Shown here: piece after piece, positions 57,490-64,000 of the stretch
Position numbering within the stretch: position 1 is the first letter of the stretch
Layout of the letters: every line of letters starts with the position of its first letter
NCBI RefSeq assembly: GCF_003752415.1
Contig: NZ_RKHG01000001.1
Coordinates: forward strand, 2,666,001 to 2,730,000
Direction of reading: 5' to 3'
Length of the DNA stretch: 64,000 bases
From: Luteococcus japonicus
GTDB taxonomy: Bacteria > Actinomycetota > Actinomycetes > Propionibacteriales > Propionibacteriaceae
Translations under genes and position numbers: made by a program
The notes under the pieces: generated by a model
Seen by the model: the letters and a program-made list of their open reading frames with translations, nothing else
Told to the model about the DNA's origin: nothing
The model's database searches: none

Positions 57490-57545
57490 TTCCTTGTGTC
57501 GAGTTCCTTGTGTCGAGTTCCTTGTGTCGAGTTCCTTGTGTCGAG
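57490..57545. repeat. Four perfect copies of a 14-bp tandem repeat
   Basis: The unit TTCCTTGTGTCGAG is repeated four times without change, directly after the fba terminator and just before the stop of the leftward zinc-ribbon gene. Confidence 0.9.
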
Positions 57546-57556
57546 GCTGCGAGGGG

Positions 57557-57823
57557 CTACCAGGAGCCGATGCCGCCCCCGCCATTGCCCTCGCGCACCT
57601 GCGTCTGGGTGTCGACGGCGGTACGGGCCTGGAGCGAGGCCTTGGCTGCGGCCACCTCCAGGCTGACCTCGCCATCCGCATTGCGCGGGGTCCAGCCCAG
57701 ATCGGGCGTCCACTCGCTGCCGCAGCCTTCGCACGCGAAGACCCGTCCGGCATCGACGACCTCGTCGGTGGGGTGCCAGTTGCACTTGCCAGTGCACTCG
57801 TGGGACTCAAGTTCTCGTGTCAT
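57557..57823 (-). CDS. Small zinc-ribbon-like protein
   Basis: The 88-residue protein has Cys/His pairs CTGKCNWH and FACEGCGSEW that could bind one zinc. The middle is acidic (NADGEVSLEVAAA) and the tail Gly rich (REGNGGGGIGSW). The ATG at 57823 is the natural start; upstream sequence is not protein-like. No family was recognised. It is divergent from the transcarboxylase operon by 169 bp. Confidence 0.6.
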   Translation of the reverse strand: MTRELESHECTGKCNWHPTDEVVDAGRVFACEGCGSEWTPDLGWTPRNADGEVSLEVAAAKASLQARTAVDTQTQVREGNGGGGIGSW

Positions 57824-57992
57824 GGCAAAGAGTCTGTCATGGCAGGTGGCTGGCGTGGTGTGAGCCTTGTCACGCAGCATCATGGCTTGTGGTCCGACCA
57901 GCTGGGAGAACTTGTCGAGGGCACCTTGTGCGGTCGTGCACAAATGCGACCCCGGGGTTCAAAGTGCCCAGCCAGCGTGGAAGTATGGAGCC

Positions 57993-59489
57993 ATGAGTCC
58001 GCGACAAATTGGCGTTACCGAGGTCGCTCTCCGCGACGCACACCAGAGCCTGATGGCAACCCGTATGGCCATGGAGGACATGGTCGAAGCCTGTGCTGAC
58101 ATCGATGCAGCCGGCTACTGGTCTGTGGAGTGTTGGGGCGGTGCCACCTTCGATTCCTGCATCCGATTCCTGAACGAAGACCCGTGGGAGCGTCTGCGCA
58201 CGTTCCGCAAGCTGCTGCCCAACAGCAAGCTGCAGATGCTGCTGCGTGGCCAGAACCTGCTGGGTTACCGTCACTACGAAGACATGGTCGTCGAGAAGTT
58301 CGTCGAGAAGTCGGCAGAGAACGGCATGGACGTCTTCCGCGTCTTCGACGCCCTGAACGATCCCCGCAACATGGCCCAGGCCATGCAGGCCGTGAAGAAG
58401 ACGGGCAAGCACGCCCAGGGCACCATCTGCTACACCATCTCCCCGCTGCACACCACCGAGGGCTACGTGAAGCTCGCCGGCCAGCTGCTGGACATGGGTG
58501 CCGATTCCATCGCCTTCAAGGACATGGCGGCCCTGCTCAAGCCGCAGCCCGCCTACGACATCATCCGTGGCATCAAGGAGACCTACGGCGAGGACACCCA
58601 GATCAACGTCCACTGCCACTCCACCACCGGCGTGACCATGGTCACCCTGATGAAGGCCATCGAGGCCGGCGCCGACGTCGTCGACACCGCCATCAGCTCG
58701 ATGTCGCTCGGCCCGGGCCACAACCCCACCGAGTCCCTCGTCGAGATGCTCGAGGGCACCGAATACAGCACCGGGCTGGACATGGACCGGCTTATCAGCA
58801 TCCGCGACCACTTCGCGACGATCCGCCCGAAGTACAAGGCCTTCGAGTCCGCCACTCTGGTGGACACCGACATCTTCCGCAGCCAGATCCCCGGCGGCAT
58901 GCTCTCCAACATGGAGAGCCAGCTCAAGGCCCAGGGCGCTGGCGACCGGATCAAGGAGGTCATGGAGGAGGTGCCCGTCGTCAAGAAGGACGCCGGTTTC
59001 CCGCCGCTGGTGACCCCGTCCAGCCAGATCGTCGGCACTCAGGCCGTCTTCAACGTCCTGATGGGCCGTTACAAGGTGATGACCGGCGAATTCGCCGACC
59101 TGATGCTGGGCTACTACGGCGAGTGCATCGGCGAGCGCAACCCCGAGGTTGTCGAGCTGGCCAAGGCGCAGCAGAAGAAGGACGTCATCACCGGCCGTCC
59201 GGCCGATCTGCTCGAGCCCGAGTGGGAGAAGCTGGAGACCGATGCCGCGGCTCTGCCCGGCTTCAACGGCACCGAAGAGGATGTCCTCACCAACGCGATG
59301 TTCCCGGGTGTCGCCCCGAAGTTCTTCGCCTCCCGTCAGGATGGCCCGAAGAATGTCGGCAAGACCGCCGAGCAGCTCCAGCGCGAGCAGGACGTTGCCG
59401 CGGGCAAGGCGCAGGCCCTCAGCTCGCCGATCACCTACAGCGTCAGCTTCGACGGGCGCCAGCACAGCGTCAAGGTCGAGCCGGCCTGA
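57993..59489 (+). CDS. Methylmalonyl-CoA carboxyltransferase 5S subunit
   Basis: The 498-residue subunit transfers the carboxyl group from carboxybiotin to pyruvate, giving oxaloacetate, in the Wood-Werkman cycle. The metal site has Asp15 in ALRDAHQS and His207/His209 in NVHCHSTTG. Lys176 in AFKDMAALLKP is the expected carbamylated Lys. The sequence aligns along its length with the Propionibacterium freudenreichii 5S protein as I remember it. GGAG precedes the ATG at 57993. First gene of the operon 5S-12S-82aa-1.3S. Confidence 0.95.
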   Translation: MSPRQIGVTEVALRDAHQSLMATRMAMEDMVEACADIDAAGYWSVECWGGATFDSCIRFLNEDPWERLRTFRKLLPNSKLQMLLRGQNLLGYRHYEDMVVEKFVEKSAENGMDVFRVFDALNDPRNMAQAMQAVKKTGKHAQGTICYTISPLHTTEGYVKLAGQLLDMGADSIAFKDMAALLKPQPAYDIIRGIKETYGEDTQINVHCHSTTGVTMVTLMKAIEAGADVVDTAISSMSLGPGHNPTESLVEMLEGTEYSTGLDMDRLISIRDHFATIRPKYKAFESATLVDTDIFRSQIPGGMLSNMESQLKAQGAGDRIKEVMEEVPVVKKDAGFPPLVTPSSQIVGTQAVFNVLMGRYKVMTGEFADLMLGYYGECIGERNPEVVELAKAQQKKDVITGRPADLLEPEWEKLETDAAALPGFNGTEEDVLTNAMFPGVAPKFFASRQDGPKNVGKTAEQLQREQDVAAGKAQALSSPITYSVSFDGRQHSVKVEPA

Positions 59490-59528
59490 TCGACTACCAC
59501 CCACGAGCTGAATCGACTAAGGAAAACA

Positions 59529-61079
59529 ATGGCAAAGCACACCATGGCAGAGCGCCTCGAGCATCTGGCCAGTGAGCGGGCCCGAGTCCATGCAGGTGGC
59601 GGCGAGAAGCGCATCGAGAAGCAGCACGAGAAGGGCAAGATGACTGCCCGGGAACGTGTGGATGCCCTGCTCGATCCCGGCACCATGCTGGAGGACGGCG
59701 CCTTCCGCAAGAACCGCACCACCTTCTTCGGGATGGACAAGGCGGACATGCCCGCCGATGGCGTCATCACCGGAGCTGGTGCGGTGCTCGGACGTCCCAT
59801 CCACTTCGCCTCGCAGGACTTCACCGTCTCCGGTGGCTCCGCGGGCGAGACGCACAACATCAAGGTGGCCGAAGCGCTGCACGCCTCGCTCGAGACGGGC
59901 ACGCCCTTCGTCTTCATCAATGACTCGGGCGGCGCCCGTGTCCAGGAGGGCATCGACTCGCTGTCCGGTTACGGCAAGGTCTTCTACGAGAATGTCCTGC
60001 TGTCCGGCGTCGTGCCGCAGATCTCGATCATCGCCGGCCCCTGCGCCGGTGGCGCGGTCTACAGCCCGGCCCTGACCGATTTCATCATCCAGACCCGCAA
60101 GGCCCACATGTTCATCACGGGCCCCGGCGTCATCAAGCAGGTCACAGGTGAGGACGTCACGCAGGACGAGCTCGGCGGCGCCGACGCCCAGATGTCCTCC
60201 GGTGTGGTCAGCTTCGTCGCCGACGACGACGAGCAGGCCCTGCTGATCGCGAAGAAGCTGCTCAGCTTCCTGCCGCAGAACAATGCGGAGGATGCGCCGA
60301 TCGTCGCTCCCGACGAGAATGTGGCGTCCAACGAGAAGCTGCGCGGGATCATCCCCGAGGAGAGCAACAAGGGCTACGACGTGCGCGAGGTGATTCGCGA
60401 GATCGTGGACCGGGGCGACTTCCTCGAGGTGCGCGCGGGCTGGGCGAAGAACCTCGTGGTCGGCTTCGGCCGCGTCGTGGGCCGCACCGTCGGCTTCATC
60501 GCCAACAACCCGTCGGTGATGTCGGGCGTGCTGGACATCGACTCCTCTGACAAGGGTTCGACCTTCATCCGCTTCTGCAATGCCTTCAACATCCCGATCG
60601 TGAACCTCGTCGACGTGCCCGGCTTCCTGCCGGGTGTCGCCCAGGAACGCGGCGGCATCATCCGCCACGGCGCGAAGATGCTGTTCGCCTACTCGGCGGC
60701 CACCGTCCCGAAGATCACCATCGTGATGCGCAAGGCCTACGGCGGTTCGTACCTGGCGATGTGCTCGAAGGACCTGGGCGCTGACAAGGTCTTCGCCTGG
60801 CCGAGCGCCGAGATTGCCGTGATGGGTGCCGAGGGTGCCGCGGCCGTGGTCTTCCGTCGGGAGATCGCCGCTGCCGAGGATCCCGAGGCCCGCAAGAAGG
60901 AACTCGTCGAGGAGTACCGCGAGACCTTCTCCACGCCCTACATGGCTGCCGCTCGTGGCCAGGTCGACGACATCATCGATCCTGCCGACACTCGTCGTCA
61001 GATCGCCTTGACGCTGGAGATCCTGCAGAGCAAGCGCCAGCTTCGTCCCGCCAAGAAGCACGGCCTCGAGCCGGCCTGA
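59529..61079 (+). CDS. Methylmalonyl-CoA carboxyltransferase 12S subunit
   Basis: The 516-residue carboxyltransferase moves CO2 from methylmalonyl-CoA to biotin, leaving propionyl-CoA. It has the two crotonase-like halves of acyl-CoA carboxylase beta subunits, with oxyanion loops near SGGARVQEG and GPCAGGAVYSPALTDF in the first half and LVDVPGFLPG and KAYGGSYLAM in the second. AAGGAAAAC precedes the ATG. The gap to the 5S gene is 39 bp. Confidence 0.95.
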   Translation: MAKHTMAERLEHLASERARVHAGGGEKRIEKQHEKGKMTARERVDALLDPGTMLEDGAFRKNRTTFFGMDKADMPADGVITGAGAVLGRPIHFASQDFTVSGGSAGETHNIKVAEALHASLETGTPFVFINDSGGARVQEGIDSLSGYGKVFYENVLLSGVVPQISIIAGPCAGGAVYSPALTDFIIQTRKAHMFITGPGVIKQVTGEDVTQDELGGADAQMSSGVVSFVADDDEQALLIAKKLLSFLPQNNAEDAPIVAPDENVASNEKLRGIIPEESNKGYDVREVIREIVDRGDFLEVRAGWAKNLVVGFGRVVGRTVGFIANNPSVMSGVLDIDSSDKGSTFIRFCNAFNIPIVNLVDVPGFLPGVAQERGGIIRHGAKMLFAYSAATVPKITIVMRKAYGGSYLAMCSKDLGADKVFAWPSAEIAVMGAEGAAAVVFRREIAAAEDPEARKKELVEEYRETFSTPYMAAARGQVDDIIDPADTRRQIALTLEILQSKRQLRPAKKHGLEPA

Positions 61080-61090
61080 TCGGAGCAACA

Positions 61091-61339
61091 ATGACTGAAG
61101 CAAGCACTGCTCAGCTGCAGGAGCTGGTGGCCGAGCTCTCCAAGCGCCTCACCGCGCTGGAGTCCCAGGTCGCAGGTCTCAAGGCCAACCAGCAGATTCC
61201 CGAGGACGTCATGGTGGCCATCTCGGCCGCCGTGTCCGCCTACCTGGGCCACAACGCCGAGGTGAAGGCTGTGCACCTGCGCAACCGGAACAACTGGGCG
61301 ACGGAGTCCCGCGGGCGTGCCCACTTCCGGGCCGTCTGA
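61091..61339 (+). CDS. Small accessory protein of the transcarboxylase operon
   Basis: The 82-residue protein has a coiled-coil N-terminus (about 5-40, heptads LQELVAELSKRLTALESQVAGL). A short C-terminal segment VMVAISAAVSAYLGH...VKAVHL...NNWATESRGR follows, resembling the end of OadG/MmdD-type decarboxylase small subunits and carboxylase epsilon proteins. It sits between the 12S and 1.3S genes with gaps of 11 and 31 bp. It may be a scaffold or an adaptor between core and biotin subunits; the classical enzyme description has only three subunits. Confidence 0.8.
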   Translation: MTEASTAQLQELVAELSKRLTALESQVAGLKANQQIPEDVMVAISAAVSAYLGHNAEVKAVHLRNRNNWATESRGRAHFRAV

Positions 61340-61370
61340 CCACTACTGAACCTGAGACGAGAGAAGTGAC

Positions 61371-61733
61371 ATGAAACTGAAGGTGACCGTCAACGGTCAG
61401 GAATATGTGATCGACGTCGAGGTGGAGGAGGAGCAGCAGACGCTGGCTCCCATCGTGATCGGTGGCGGCGGCCCGATGGCCGCTCCGGCGCCGGGCACTG
61501 CCTCCATGCCCGCTGGCTCCTCGAATGCCGTCGTCGCGCCGCTCGCCGGCTCGGTGGCCCGCATCCTGGTCAAGGAGGGCGACGAGGTGACCGCCGGCCA
61601 GGTGCTGGTGGTGCTCGAGGCCATGAAGATGGAGACCGAGATCACCGCCCCGGCGGCTGGCAAGGTCGGCTCCATCCTGGTTGAGGCGGGGACGCCCGTG
61701 CAGGGTGGCCAGGCCCTCATCGAGCTGGCCTGA
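61371..61733 (+). CDS. Methylmalonyl-CoA carboxyltransferase 1.3S biotin subunit
   Basis: The 120-residue biotin carrier has the biotinylated Lys86 in EAMKMETE, and a Gly/Ala/Pro hinge at about 30-50 between an N-terminal contact arm ([20 protein letters not shown]) and the biotinyl domain. Length and layout match the Propionibacterium 1.3S subunit. It ends the operon before a strong hairpin. Confidence 0.95.
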   Translation: MKLKVTVNGQEYVIDVEVEEEQQTLAPIVIGGGGPMAAPAPGTASMPAGSSNAVVAPLAGSVARILVKEGDEVTAGQVLVVLEAMKMETEITAPAAGKVGSILVEAGTPVQGGQALIELA

Positions 61734-61743
61734 TCCACGGACA

Positions 61744-61781
61744 GCAAGGCGGCGGGACCCCTCGGTGTTCCGCCGCCTTGC
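61744..61781 (+). terminator. Terminator of the transcarboxylase operon
   Basis: Arms GCAAGGCGGCGG and CCGCCGCCTTGC (61744-61755, 61770-61781) pair perfectly over 12 bp with a 14-nt loop, 10 bp past the 1.3S stop. Confidence 0.8.
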
Positions 61782-61881
61782 CATGCTCCCCGGCCCCGTG
61801 TTCCCGAGGTGTGTCAGGGACGTTCCCTGAGCCCGTCTGGGGCGCCCTTCCTGAAGGAAGTCTGATCCGGGGGCGGAGCAG

Positions 61882-61910
61882 TTGTCCGGAACCCACATAT
61901 GACGTACGTT
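61882..61910 (+). promoter_or_regulatory. Predicted promoter of an intergenic transcript
   Basis: TTGTCC (61882-61887) and TACGTT (61905-61910) are 17 bp apart. No protein gene follows on this strand before gpmA at 62886. The stretch 61782-61881 before it shows no gene or clear signal. Confidence 0.5.
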
Positions 61911-61916
61911 CTACTT

Positions 61917-62035
61917 AACCAACACCGGTAGCGGAGGTTGGGGTTCTACATCCAAGTGGGGGATGTGCGAGAGGTCGCAAGACCTGTCGCGAGAACGCAA
62001 AGCAGTGGCGAGGCCTTCGGGCCTCGCCACTGTGA
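61917..62035 (+). ncRNA. Candidate structured small RNA
   Basis: A transcript from the predicted promoter would contain, in order: CCAAC/GTTGG (61919-61923, 61937-61941), ACATCC/GGATGT (61948-61953, 61961-61966), AGGTC-GCAA-GACCT with a GNRA loop (61972-61985), and a 13-bp hairpin with a TTCG loop (62003-62032). It has no open reading frame of note. No known RNA family was recognised. The last hairpin also lies behind the leftward SDR gene, so the case rests on the promoter and three upstream hairpins. Confidence 0.4.
62003..62032 (-). terminator. Bidirectional terminator with a TTCG loop
   Basis: CAGTGGCGAGGCC (62003-62015) and GGCCTCGCCACTG (62020-62032) are perfect 13-bp arms. It lies 16 bp past the stop of the leftward SDR gene and is followed on that strand by CTTTG. 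Confidence 0.8.
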
Positions 62036-62048
62036 CGTTTCCGGGTGG

Positions 62049-62807
62049 TCAGCCCTCGCGGTGGACCTTGAACTGCGAGGCCTGGGCCCGCGGGCGGATG
62101 GTCATCCGGTCGATGTTCACGTGCCGCGGGCGAGTGGCCATCCAGGTGATGGCATCGGCGACGTCGTCGGCCACCAGGGGCTCGTCCACCCCGGCATAGA
62201 CCTTGTCCGCCTTGGTCTGGTCCCCGTGGAAGCGGGTCAGGCTGAACTCGTCGGTGTGCACCATGCCGGGGGCGATCTCGGTCACCCGGACGGGCCTGTC
62301 GAAGAGCTCGAGCCGGCAGGCCTCGACGATCGCGCGCTCGGCCGACTTTGCGCCGCAGTAGCCGGCCGCGCCCTCGTAGGCACCGTCGGCGGCGGTCGAG
62401 GTGACGAAGACGATGGTGCCCTCCGCCTGTTCCAGGGCCGGGAGCAGGGCCTTGGTCACCCGAGCGGTTCCGAAGACATTGACCTCGAACATGGTGCGCC
62501 AGGCCTCCAGATCGGCTTCCGAGACCGGCTCCAGGCCGACGGCGCCACCGGCATTGTTCACCAGCAGGTCCAGCCGGTCACCAACCTCGCGGGCAAGGGT
62601 GTCCACCTGCTCGGCGTCGGTCACGTCGCAGGCAAGGGCACGTCCACCGATCTCGTCGGCCACGGCCTGGATCCGGTCAATGCGCCGGGCGGCGCAGATC
62701 ACGTGGTAGCCCTCACCGGCCAGATGGCGGGCGGTGGCCGCCCCGATGCCGGAGGAGGCACCCGTCACGAGGGCAATCTTTCGCTTGCTGTTGGCGTCGC
62801 TGCTCAT
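62049..62807 (-). CDS. Short-chain dehydrogenase/reductase, YdfG-like
   Basis: The 252-residue oxidoreductase has the cofactor loop TGASSGIGAATARHL, an Arg after the second strand (AARRID) that favours NADP(H), NNAGGAVG, and the catalytic Ser and YCGAK (Tyr-x-x-x-Lys). The C-terminal part DEPLVADDVADAITWMATRP and NIDRMTIRPRAQ match the YdfG/3-hydroxy acid dehydrogenase branch. ATG 62807 follows AAGG. The substrate is not certain. Divergent from gpmA. Confidence 0.88.
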   Translation of the reverse strand: MSSDANSKRKIALVTGASSGIGAATARHLAGEGYHVICAARRIDRIQAVADEIGGRALACDVTDAEQVDTLAREVGDRLDLLVNNAGGAVGLEPVSEADLEAWRTMFEVNVFGTARVTKALLPALEQAEGTIVFVTSTAADGAYEGAAGYCGAKSAERAIVEACRLELFDRPVRVTEIAPGMVHTDEFSLTRFHGDQTKADKVYAGVDEPLVADDVADAITWMATRPRHVNIDRMTIRPRAQASQFKVHREG

Positions 62808-62885
62808 GCCTTGATTCTTCCATTCCGACGCAGAAGGGCAAGCCCTGCGCCGGTGCGGACGTGCCGCGATCGGTAGGGTGGGGGC

Positions 62886-63635
62886 ATGACCTACAAGCTC
62901 ATCCTGCTCCGCCACGGCGAGAGTGAGTGGAACCAGAAGAACCTGTTCACCGGCTGGGTGGACGTCGACATCAATGAGAAGGGCGTCGGCGAGGCCAAGA
63001 AGGCCGCCGAGCTGCTCCAGGCCGAGGGCCTGCTGCCGGAGAAGCTGCACACCTCCCTGCTGCGCCGCGCCATCCACACCGCCTACCTGGCCCTTGACGG
63101 TTGCGACCGTCACTGGATCCCCGTCGAGCGCAGCTGGCGCCTCAACGAGCGTCACTACGGCGGTCTGCAGGGCCTGGACAAGGCCGAGACCCTGTCCAAG
63201 TACGGCGAGGAGCAGTTCATGGCGTGGCGCCGCAGCTACGACACCCCGCCGCCCGTGCTGGACAAGGACGCCGAGTACTCGCAGTTCCATGACGCCCGCT
63301 ACGCCGACATCCCCGAGGCCGAGCGTCCCCAGACCGAGTGCCTGAAGGACGTCGTGGCGCGCATGCTGCCCTACTGGGAGAGCAACATCAAGCCCGATCT
63401 GGCCGCCGGCAAGACCGTCCTGGTCACCGCCCACGGCAACTCGCTGCGCGCCCTGGTCAAGCACCTGGACGGCATCAGCGACTCGGACATCGCCGGCCTG
63501 AACATCCCCACCGGCATCCCGCTGTACTACGAGCTGGACGACAACTTCAAGCCCGTCACCAAGGGTGGCAAGTACCTGGACCCGGAGGCCGCCAAGGCGT
63601 CCATCGAGGCCGTCAAGAACCAGGGCAAGAAGTGA
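62886..63635 (+). CDS. gpmA: 2,3-bisphosphoglycerate-dependent phosphoglycerate mutase
   Basis: The 249-residue glycolytic enzyme has the catalytic motif [10 protein letters not shown] with His10, [11 protein letters not shown] with the active-site Glu, and [12 protein letters not shown] with the second His. Codon use is C-ending, as in other glycolytic genes here. A TAGGGT -10 near 62873 suggests a very short leader. It lies next to phoU, a neighbourhood also seen in other Actinobacteria. Confidence 0.96.
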   Translation: MTYKLILLRHGESEWNQKNLFTGWVDVDINEKGVGEAKKAAELLQAEGLLPEKLHTSLLRRAIHTAYLALDGCDRHWIPVERSWRLNERHYGGLQGLDKAETLSKYGEEQFMAWRRSYDTPPPVLDKDAEYSQFHDARYADIPEAERPQTECLKDVVARMLPYWESNIKPDLAAGKTVLVTAHGNSLRALVKHLDGISDSDIAGLNIPTGIPLYYELDDNFKPVTKGGKYLDPEAAKASIEAVKNQGKK

Positions 63636-63665
63636 CCCTGCGGGACTGACACCTGCCCAGCAATG

Positions 63666-63699
63666 CACGAGGCCCGGACCATCAGGTCTGGGCCTCGTG
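63666..63699. terminator. Bidirectional terminator between gpmA and phoU
   Basis: Arms 63666-63680 and 63685-63699 form a stem of 14 pairs plus one G-T pair around a 4-nt loop, between converging genes. Confidence 0.75.
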
Positions 63700-63716
63700 T
63701 CGTGAGGATGGGTTGA

Positions 63717-64000
63717 TCAGGCGTTCGGCCAGTTCTCGCCGTCGGGGGCCTCGCCGGTGATCACGTAGATGATGCGGCGGCCCATGGCGACGGCGTGGTC
63801 CGCGATGCGCTCGTAGTAGCGGCCCAGCAGGGCGGCATCGACGGCCATCTCCACGCCGTGCTCCCAGTCATCGGCCAGCAGCACCTTGAACTGCTCGGCG
63901 CGCAGCTCGTCCATCTCCTCGTCGTTCTCGGCCAGCTTGCTGGCCTCCTCGACGTCCCGGTCGTCCAGGGTGCGGCCGGCGGCGGCGATCATGGCGTCGG
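63717..64000 (-). CDS. phoU: Phosphate transport regulator PhoU, C-terminal part
   Basis: Ninety-four C-terminal codons are present; the gene begins right of the window. The helical sequence DDREVEEA-like (DDRDVEEASKLAENDEEMDELRAEQ) and the second-repeat motif LLGRYYERIADHAVAMGRRIIYVITGE match the PhoU domain with its metal-binding ERIADH. PhoU restrains the Pho regulon through the PstSCAB transporter and a sensor kinase. The short tail APDGENWPNA ends the protein. Confidence 0.9.
   Translation of the reverse strand, partial: DAMIAAAGRTLDDRDVEEASKLAENDEEMDELRAEQFKVLLADDWEHGVEMAVDAALLGRYYERIADHAVAMGRRIIYVITGEAPDGENWPNA

Noticed and set aside
57490-57545. CRISPR-like array
   Set aside because: Units are 14 bp with no spacers and no cas genes nearby.
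61917-62002. tRNA or c-di-GMP riboswitch (GGTTCTACATCC and ACGCAAAGC look familiar)
   Set aside because: No cloverleaf can be drawn, and the paired elements of the GEMM riboswitch are absent. No gene follows on that strand.

Overview
The window is high-GC actinobacterial DNA with dense genes, frequent GTG starts, stop/start overlaps (ATGA, GTGA, TAGTG) and hairpin terminators that mostly lack long T-tracts. A complete 5S, 12S and 1.3S methylmalonyl-CoA carboxyltransferase operon (57993-61733) is the hallmark of propionic fermentation, so the source is most likely a member of Propionibacteriaceae. HspR/HAIR control of dnaK and clpB and a class E-type sortase fit that placement. No rRNA, tRNA, CRISPR array, phage or insertion sequence was recognised.

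Layout. 1-9456: an LmeA-like envelope protein, KtrAB potassium uptake, RNase J, release factor 3, an orphan membrane histidine kinase with an unusual two-part architecture, and two small proteins. 9457-14082: the heat-shock operon dnaK-grpE-dnaJ-hspR behind four HAIR operators. 14109-18994: a sugar-use block (sugar porter, PfkB-type kinase, GH3 glycosidase). 18960-24037: an AspT/YidE-type transporter, then a response regulator-ABC transporter-histidine kinase cluster in which the permease and kinase are broken. 24055-30852: nadE, an HtrA-type lipoprotein protease, a DUF305 lipoprotein, clpB behind two HAIR operators, a secreted small protein and a spermidine-synthase-like protein.

31008-51603 is the most striking region. 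One 19.5-kb gene encodes a secreted, wall-anchored protein of about 6,500 residues with 52 divergent Ig-like repeats. It overlaps a small lipoprotein gene, which in turn overlaps a class E-type sortase gene. By eye, all 52 repeats keep a Lys, an acidic residue and an Asn at fixed places, plus a Cys pair. This suggests a long fibre locked by isopeptide and disulfide bonds and attached to the wall by its own sortase.

51741-64000: pyrE, lemA, a broken DUF559-like fragment, dedA, a TrmH-type methyltransferase, a GntR regulator, a membrane protein, class II aldolase, a zinc-ribbon protein, the transcarboxylase operon with an extra 82-residue gene, a possible small structured RNA, an SDR oxidoreductase, gpmA and the end of phoU. 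Aldolase, phosphoglycerate mutase and transcarboxylase together serve glycolysis and propionate formation. Several intergenic spaces hold related palindromic repeats.
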